Assembly (NCBI GenBank): GCA_039090855.1
Contig: CM077011.1
Coordinates: 25,635,001 to 25,699,000, forward strand
DNA from: Macrothele yani
Taxonomy: Eukaryota > Arthropoda > Arachnida > Araneae > Macrothelidae
Length of the DNA stretch: 64,000 bases
Reading direction: 5' to 3'
The position numbers were made by a program, and so were the translations under genes. How positions within the stretch are numbered: the first letter of the stretch is position 1; each line of letters begins with the position of its first letter. Below the pieces are notes generated by a model, which did no database searches, was not told the origin of the DNA, and worked only from the letters and a program-made list of their open reading frames with translations. Positions 57,925 to 64,000 of the stretch are shown one piece after another.

Positions 57925-59152
57925 TAAAGTATTCACTAAGGTTCTTTCATATCGCTTGAAGGTAACACTAGACATGGCTCAACCAAGAGAACAAGCTGGC
58001 TTCAGGAGTGGCTACAGCACTGCGGATCATATCCATGTACTGAGAGAATTAATTGAAACAACAAGAGAATATGAACTCCCATTATGCATTGCTTTTATTG
58101 ATTATGAGAAAGTCTTTGATTCCGTGAAACCATCAGCAGTAACAATGGCTTTGAAATCCTGTGGTATTGAAGATGCATACATTAGCATTATTAATAACAT
58201 CTATGAAAATGCAAGTGCATAGGTGCGGATATTTGATGATACAGCACAATTAAGAATTGGAAAGGGAGTGAGACCAGGTGACACCATATCTCCCGAGTTC
58301 TTTAATGCCACATTAGAAAATGTCTTTCAATCATTTAACTGGGAAAACAAAGGGATAAAGATTATTGGAGATTATTTAACTCACCTTCGTTTTGCTGATG
58401 ACGTAGTCATCTTTGCAACTACCCCTTCAGAGTTGCAGATTATGATCCAAGAATTTGCTGACAAGAGTAAAGAAGTGGGATTAAGAATGAACTTTCATAA
58501 AACAAAAGTGGTGTACAATGATTTTACAAGAAACGAAGATTTATCGATTGATGGAGGAAAGCTTGAGACAACTTATACCTACATTTATCTTGGGCAGCAG
58601 ATATCAAGTGAGGGTCACATCGATGAAGAAATTAATCGGTGTATGAAACTTGGATGGAGAGCTTTTGGAAGAAACAGTACAATTTTTAAGAGCAGTATGC
58701 CATTATGTTTTAAAAGAAAAGTGTTTAATCAATGCATATTGCCAGTGCTTACGTATGGAGAAGAGACATGGACCTTAACTAAAAAAGGCATACAAAGAAT
58801 GCAGACAACTCAAAGAGGCATGGAGAGATGCATGCTTGGTGTAACCAAGAAAGATAAGAAGAGGAACTTGTGGATAAGGAAAATGACCGGTGTGGACGAC
58901 ATCATGACCATAGAGAAATCACTGAAATGGCAATGGGCTGGACATGTTGCCAGAAGAACGGACCACCGATGGACAACCAAAATTTTAGACTGGATTCCGA
59001 GAGACAGGAAAAGACCCAGAAGACCCCGTGGGAGATGGATGGATGAAATTCGAAAGTTTGCTGGAGTGACGTGGAAGAGACAGGCTCAAGACAGACAATT
59101 GTGGAAAAACTTGGGGAGACCTTCATCCAGCAGTGGATTGATAATGGATGAT
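57925..59152 (+). pseudogene. RTE reverse transcriptase fragment, copy 5, diverged
   Basis: Begins inside the reverse transcriptase (VFTKVLSYRLKVTLDMAQPR). It keeps AGFRSGYSTADHIH, FIDYEKVFDSV, GVRPGDTISPEFFN (Q changed to P), RFADDVVIFA and the C-terminal region to SSSGL. A TAG at 58220 interrupts an otherwise continuous frame of ~400 codons. More substitutions than the other copies, so older. Its GATGAT tail is split by the retroposon at 59153-59336 and resumes at 59337. Confidence 0.85.
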
Positions 59153-59336
59153 AATAAATAAATACATCGCTCTTTCCACGTTCAAGAAACACACAGCACC
59201 CGAAAAATTGTTTTTTCAGTCTTCCACAGGGGCTGCTGAAAAACAATTTTTCGGGTGCTGTGTGTTTCTGGAACGTGGAAAGAGCGATTTATTTATTTAT
59301 TAACTGTCGCCACGTATTTGGAGTATTTTCACCTTC
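59153..59336. mobile_element. Foldback retroposon Z, short form, 13-bp TSD
   Basis: Flanked by GATAATGGATGAT (59140-59152 and 59337-59349) inside the RTE tail. The arms are two inverted copies of the Z 3' end (ATCGCTCTTTCCACGTTC and its inverse, with CAGCACCCGAAAAATTG) around a ~16-base loop. The right arm continues past its ATTT tail into AACTGTCGCCACGTATTTGG, the same tail-head junction as at 43304-43718. Confidence 0.75.
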
Positions 59337-59479
59337 GATAATGGATGATGATGATGATGATGATGATGGTGATATGTATATACGTGGCGTTCACCGACAA
59401 AACAAACCCATGGACCCCCTTAAGAAGTTTCTGGCTACGCCAATGGACATCATACAAAAAAGTCTTGGAAACCTTGGGC

Positions 59480-59704
59480 CGCCCCGGTGGCGCAGTGGTC
59501 TCAGCGATGGCCTCTGATCATTTGTCCGAAAGGCGTCCGGGTTCGAATTCCGGTGAGGCATGGATGTTGTGTTTTTCTTACGGCACTGGCTCTCTCTCAC
59601 TTCCCTGGAACCAGTGACCCTAAATTAGGGACGGGCGACTGCATATAGTCCATTGAGTTGCTCCTGGTGGTCGTTAAACCTCCAATAAAAAAAAAAAAAA
59701 AAAA
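59480..59704 (+). mobile_element. SINE A
   Basis: Head GCCGCCCCGGTGGCGCAGTG, B-box GGTTCGAATTCC, full body and A-run. Confidence 0.9.
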
Positions 59705-59763
59705 TCTTGGTTACCGCATGACGTCACTAAAAGAGGAAACTCCTGCCTTTAACGTCACGGTTC

Positions 59764-59980
59764 TTTTTTTTTTTTGAGTGGAGTTTAACGACCACCGTGA
59801 GCAACTCAATGGGCTGTAAGCAGTCGCCCGTCGCTAATTTAGGGTCACTGGTTCCAAGGAAGGAGAGAGCCAATGCCGTAAGAAAAACACAACATCCATG
59901 CCTCACGCGATTCGAACCCGGACCCATCTCGGACGAATGATCAGAAGCCATCGCTTAGACCACTGCACCACCGGGGCGGC
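59764..59980 (-). mobile_element. SINE A
   Basis: Reverse orientation with T-run at left and GCGGC head at right. Its left flank (CCGCATGACGTCACTAAAAG) is repeated before the SINE at 60778, so the two share a duplicated flank. Confidence 0.88.
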
Positions 59981-59991
59981 GGGCTTGGTTC

Positions 59992-60555
59992 AACCAAGTA
60001 GGTTAGAATAATACTTCTGGAGATGCCCTGGTCTGCTAACCGTGAAGCCACAAAGTGTTCGAATTTGCCGTTGTTTACATGTTACGTATGTAATTGCAAC
60101 TGTTTGCAATTTTCTTTTTTTATTGAGGGTTTAACGACCACCGTGATCAACTCATTTGGCTATAAGCAGTCGTCCATCCCTAATTTAGGGTCACTGGCTC
60201 CAGGGAAAAAAGAGAGCCAGTGCTGTAAGACAAATACAACATCCATGCCTCACGGGATTAGAACCCGGACCCCTTTCGGACGAACGATCAGAAGTCATTG
60301 CTTAGACCACTGCGTCACCGGGGCGGCGTTTGTATTTTGGAATTGCGTAGCTTTTGGTTGCAGAATGCGTGTTTATATCAAACCGGAATGAATTATACTT
60401 CTTACACGAGTGAAGTTTACGATTTTAACGTTATGTTTTGTTTAGAATTCGCACTGATGTTCGCGTGTTTCAATTTTAAATAAAATTGCGAAGGAGCCTC
60501 AAAATAATTAAGAATTTTGAGGCTCCTTCGCAATCATGCGGTAACCAAGATTTTT
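59992..60555. mobile_element. MITE F, copy 3, with SINE inside
   Basis: Begins AACCAAGTAGGTTAGAATAA and follows the 47055 copy through GAATTATACTTCTTACACGA. The right part leads into the hairpin repeat at 60434-60705 instead of the usual right end. Confidence 0.55.
60110..60327 (-). mobile_element. SINE A inside MITE F
   Basis: Body and head in reverse, ending CACCGGGGCGGC. Flanks GTTTGCAATTTTC and GTTTGTATTTTGG may be a diverged target duplication. Confidence 0.85.
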
Positions 60556-60705
60556 TTTATTATTTATGTTTGTTTTGTTTAGAATTTGCACTGATGTTCG
60601 CGTGTTTCAATTTTAAATAAAATTGCGAAGGAGCCTCAAAATAATTAAGAATTTTGAGGCTCCTTCGCAATCATGCGGTAACTAAGATTTTTTTTATTAT
60701 TTAAA
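60434..60705. repeat. 136-bp tandem duplication, each with a hairpin
   Basis: Two units starting near 60434 and 60570 share TTTGTTTAGAATT(C/T)GCACTG. Each holds a perfect hairpin: GCGAAGGAGCCTCAAAAT, a 7-base loop, then its exact complement. The GGTTACCGCATG motif after each hairpin reappears inverted at 59708 and 60725. Confidence 0.85.
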
Positions 60706-60777
60706 AAAAATAAAAAAAAAATCTTGGTTACCGCATGACGTCACTAAAAGAGGAAACTCCTGCCTCTAACGTCACGG

Positions 60778-61236
60778 TTCTTTTTTTTTTTTTTTTGAGT
60801 GGAGTTTTACAACCACCGTGAGCAACTCAATGGGCTATAAGCAGTCGCCCGTCCCTAATTTAGGGTCACTGGTTCCAGGGAAGGGAGAGAGCCAGTGCCG
60901 TAAGACAAACACAACATCCATGCCTGACCGGGATTTTTTTTTTTTGGTTGGAGGTTTAACGACCACCGTGAGCAACTCAATGGGCTATAAGCAGTCGCCC
61001 GTCCCTAATTTAGGGTCACCGGTTCCAGGGAAGGGAGAGAGCCAGTGCCGTAAGACAAACACAACATCCATGCCTGACCGGGATTCGAACCCGGACCCCT
61101 TACGGACGAATGATCAGAGGCCAGCGCCTTAGACCACTGCGCCACCTGGGCGGCCTGACCGGGATTCGAACCCGGACCCCTTACGGACGAATGATCAGTG
61201 GCCAACGCCTTAGACCACTGCGCCACCGGGGCGGCC
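60778..61236 (-). mobile_element. SINE A, split by another SINE A
   Basis: Body at 60778-60935 and head at 61167-61236 belong to one SINE. The break is in the B-box region. Confidence 0.9.
60936..61153 (-). mobile_element. SINE A inserted in SINE A, TSD CCTGACCGGGATT
   Basis: Complete SINE with target duplication CCTGACCGGGATT at 60923-60935 and 61154-61166. Both host and insert belong to the subfamily reading CCTGACCGG and CAGCGCCTTAG or CAACGCCTTAG, in place of CCTCACCGG and CATCGCTTAG. Confidence 0.92.
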
Positions 61237-61426
61237 TTGCTTGGGTTCAACGGTTCTCCTCTATGGAAGATTTACCTCTGTGTCTCTTACGTAACTCTCC
61301 TGACAAACTGCGGGCGATTGCTCCGAAACAACGACCTACGTCACACTTAGTTCTATTCTTCACACACAGCCTGCAACAAATTCTGTATGACTTAGTCATT
61401 CATCCCTAATTTATCATATTTTTTCA

Positions 61427-61615
61427 GCTGCGCCGCCCCTGTAGGTAAATAGCCTAAGGCTTTGGATCATTCGCTCGAGATGGGCTCGGATTAGAATCCT
61501 GAATGAGGTATGCGTGTTGTGCTTGTCTTATAGTGCTGAATATTTTCCTTCCCTGGAACCAGAGGCCACAAATTAGCCCCAAAGTAGGTTGTTTTGGGCT
61601 TTAATGACACCCAGA
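61427..61615 (+). mobile_element. SINE A, old copy
   Basis: Head GCCGCCCCTGTAGGTAAATA, eroded B-box GGATTAGAATCC, body CCTTCCCTGGAACCAGAGGC. Many substitutions. Confidence 0.7.
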
Positions 61616-61749
61616 GTATCTACGGTTATAAAGAATTTGGTATCATAAATTTAGGGCGTCCGATAATACAACGAACACGTTTCATCCGTGTTTGAGACAC
61701 ATGTGAGCAGAAACTTTCTCTCTCATGGTCGTGGGCCACATTGTTTATT

Positions 61750-61942
61750 TGATTGAAGGTTTTACGACCACCGTGAGCAACTCAGTGGGCTATAAGCAGT
61801 GGCCCGTCCCTAATTTAGGGTAACTGGTTCCAGAGAAGGGAGAGAACCAGTGCCGTAAGACAAACACAACATCCATGCGTCACCGGGATCGGACGAATGA
61901 CCAGAGGCCATCGCTTAGACCACTGTGCCACCGGGGCGACAT
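61750..61942 (-). mobile_element. SINE A, internally deleted
   Basis: The B-box segment between CACCGGGAT and CGGACGAATGA is missing. Otherwise typical. Confidence 0.85.
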
Positions 61943-62287
61943 CAAATATTTATGAAGTTCGTTAAAATCTTTGCCACTTTTGTAAATATCTCTCAAAAAT
62001 AGTCTTTTTTTATCCCAATCTCAACTGACTGATGCAGGAACGATTCACAACACTGTATAATGGGTCGCCGTTAGCTGTGCGTTGTATGTGTGCGCGTGTG
62101 GAGGGAAGGTGGCGTTTACTGATACTATTCATAGATTTACCCAGTTGTACTATTGGCACCGTAAACAGCCGATATCAGCAAGTCCACATATCTTACCTGA
62201 AAGAATTCTCAAAGAGTAGAAGAAATTAAGAAAAAAAGAGGGGGAAGGGGATCAAAATCTTACGGTTTTTTCTGGATTTCGGAACAC
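61943..62287. other. Intergenic, no gene seen
   Basis: Nothing recognised; a purine-rich run near 62224-62250. Confidence 0.5.
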
Positions 62288-62452
62288 TGAATAGTAGTTC
62301 CAGTCAGAATAATCAACACAGCAATTAGACATCTCTGAATTACCTGTATTTACTGTTCATGACGTAACATTAATCACATCAGAAAACTTGAAAATTACGT
62401 CAACCTGGAGCAGACATCGAACTCGCATTTTCCGATTTCCGTTCGACCATGT

Positions 62453-62483
<31 letters not shown>

Positions 62484-62745
62484 GATTGGAGGTTTAACGA
62501 CCACCGTGAGCAACTCAATGGGCTATAAGCAGTCGCCCGTCCCTAATTTAAGGTCACTGGTTCCAGGGAAGGGAAAGAACCAGTGCCGTAAGACAAACAC
62601 AACATCCATGCCTCACCGGGATTCGAACCCGGACCCCGTTCGGACGAATGATCAGAGGCCATCGCTTAGACCACTGCGCCACCGGGGCGGCGACCATGTT
62701 ATTTGTTACACCACCTAGCACCATCAAGTCCTAAGTATCCGAGTG
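62288..62745 (-). mobile_element. SINE B (second tRNA-derived family), split
   Basis: In reverse: body CAGAAAACTTGAAAATTACG and AACACAGCAATTAGACATCT, then a decayed tRNA-like head (CCGATTTCCGTTCGACCATG). After an inserted SINE A it continues TTACACCACCTAGCACCATC. Matches the copy at 63598-63780. Confidence 0.65.
62458..62690 (-). mobile_element. SINE A inserted in SINE B, TSD CGACCATGTTATTT
   Basis: Target duplication at 62444-62457 and 62691-62704. Full-length, long T-run, near-consensus; among the youngest-looking copies. Confidence 0.92.
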
Positions 62746-63424
62746 TTAAGGTGATTCCACCTAAAGTCTCTGCCTTATGTATCCAATGGTAAAACTTCTT
62801 TACATATTTTTTTCGCAATTAATGTATTCTTTTTTTTTTTTTTTTTTTTTTTGGAGGTTTTAACGACCACCGTGAGCAACTCAAGGGGCTATAAGCAGTC
62901 GCCCGTCCCTAATTTAGGGTCACTGGTTCCAGGGAAGGGACAGAGCCAGTGCCGTAAGACAAACACAACATCCATGCCTGACCGGGATTCGAACCCGGAC
63001 CCCTTACAAACGAATGATCAGAGGTCAGCGCCTTAGACCACTGCGCCACCGGGGCGGCTTAATGCATTCTCAAGTATGAAAATTTGCACATCGATAAAAC
63101 TAACTTTAAGTTATAGCATGGGATACTCAATGCTTGCTAAAACATAACCATAATTATATTAAAAAATCAATCATTTTTCTTTGAGTAACGCTCAGACCTG
63201 CTAATAGATGGCACGACCTGTACATTGATGACGTCAATAGACAAACAAATGTTGGATTGCTTAATTATGGTTATGTTTTAGAAAGTATTAACGCTATAAC
63301 TTAACGTTAGTTTTATCGATGTGCAAATTTCCATCCTTGGGAATACATTAATTGCGAAGAAAATACGTACAGAAGTTTTACCATTGAAAACATAAGGCAG
63401 AGATTTTAGGTTGAACCACCTTAA
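62746..63424. mobile_element. MITE E, long form, TTAA at both ends
   Basis: Begins TTAAGGTGATTCCACCTAAA and ends TTTAGGTTGAACCACCTTAA. The arms extend well inward on both sides (CATCGATAAAACTAAC and its inverse), so it is a long foldback. TTAA at both ends suggests piggyBac-type targets. Interrupted by the SINE at 62831-63057. Confidence 0.65.
62831..63057 (-). mobile_element. SINE A inserted in MITE E
   Basis: Flanks TTAATGTATTCT (62819-62830) and TTAATGCATTCT (63058-63069) are the target duplication with one change. The uninterrupted MITE sequence is seen at 17190-17196 in reverse. Confidence 0.9.
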
Positions 63425-63557
63425 GAATCAGAACATTAGCTGGTTTTCGTCAGTCAAAGCAAATTCTGTTCCTTCGTAGCGTAGTTAAGTAAATCACCAA
63501 CCTCTCTTTTAAATTCTGTGGAAGAAATATTCTCATAATACGTGGAAATACATAGGT

Positions 63558-63595
63558 CAAAATTATCAACACAGCAAACAGACATATCTGAATTG
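63558..63595 (-). mobile_element. SINE B tail fragment
   Basis: TTATCAACACAGCAAACAGA then CATATCTGAATT matches the SINE B tail in reverse, directly before a plus-strand SINE B. Confidence 0.55.
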
Positions 63596-63597
63596 AT

Positions 63598-63780
63598 CGT
63601 CCTGGATGGTATAACGGATAGCATGCTCGAACAGAAATCGGTAGATGCGGGTTCGATTCCCACTTCAGGGCGATGTAATTTTCTAGTTTTCTGATGTGAT
63701 TAATGTTACGTGATGAACAGTAAAGGCAAGCAATTCAGATATGTCTAATTGCTGTATCATTAATTCTGACTTATTTCCAC
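63598..63780 (+). mobile_element. SINE B with readable tRNA-like head
   Basis: The head (63598-63670) folds like a type I tRNA: an acceptor stem GTCCTGG with TCAGGGC, A-box-like GGTATAACGGATAGC, and a B-box GGTTCGATTCC with one mismatch in the T stem. The anticodon loop would read AGA (Ser), but a serine tRNA should have a long variable arm and this has about four bases. The tail that follows is shared with 62288-62457. A SINE is therefore more likely than a working tRNA gene. Confidence 0.65.
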
Positions 63781-64000
63781 ATGTTATGAATATAATATTT
63801 CTTTCACAGAGTTCAGTAGTTCCGGTATTGCACACTGTATACGGGAAACATCAAACAGATCGTAAGGTGCTAGCACAACAGCTAGTTAGAAGTGGAGAAA
63901 CTCTCTGAGCATCAGACATTTATGGCAATAAAAAAAAACGGTGATATATGAAGAAATGACCACAGAATGTGAAATATGTGAGTGCATAGAATTTTCAGCA

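Noticed and set aside
61005..61250. Small conserved proteins containing VAQWSK or GSNPGQ
   Set aside because: These are readings through SINE A copies. They recur wherever the SINE does and track its orientation.

Overview
This is repeat-dominated DNA from an animal, most likely an arthropod. I infer this from the many decayed Tc1/mariner transposons, the RTE-type non-LTR retrotransposons, the tRNA-derived SINEs carrying pol III A and B boxes, and the absence of any operon-like layout. I cannot name the species. No intact host gene is visible. Almost everything that can be classified is a transposable element or a repeat, and nearly every transposase or reverse transcriptase reading frame is broken by frameshifts, stops or lost catalytic residues.

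Layout. 1-4330: end of a Tc1-like element, a long foldback element, two SINEs and a decayed Tc1 (family A). 4330-~19550 and 21898-~38010: two direct copies of one 15-16 kb segment. Each holds, in order, a long-TIR element with subterminal arrays, a hAT-like MITE, a small foldback MITE, Tc1-like family B, Tc1-like family C, a 65-bp minisatellite (about 15 units in copy 1, about 28 in copy 2), a mariner split by Tc1-like family D, a degenerate repeat block, a MITE and an RTE retrotransposon. ~19550-21898 lies between the two copies and is an inverted copy of 50061-~52406; it carries a THAP zinc-finger fragment and two SINEs. The RTE at 17789-20310 is a mosaic: its 5' part matches the tandem partner and its 3' part matches the inverted partner, with the switch between 19543 and 19556.

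38879-45215: another family B element, then a nested stack in which a SINE-like foldback retroposon sits in a family A Tc1, which sits in a family B Tc1, which probably sits in a hAT-like element with a BED-finger remnant. 45375-50060: SINEs and a cluster of MITEs sharing an AACCAAGGAGGTTA terminus, some nested. 50061-59152: the inverted partner segment, the most complete RTE copy (minus strand), two more RTE fragments and a hAT-like non-autonomous element with a near-perfect 8-bp target duplication. 59153-64000: dense SINE cluster with SINE-in-SINE insertions, a second tRNA-derived SINE family and a TTAA-flanked long-TIR MITE.

The elements do not form a pathway. What can be read is their order of insertion, from target duplications and nesting, and one complex rearrangement (direct plus inverted duplication) that is either a real structural variant or an assembly artefact.
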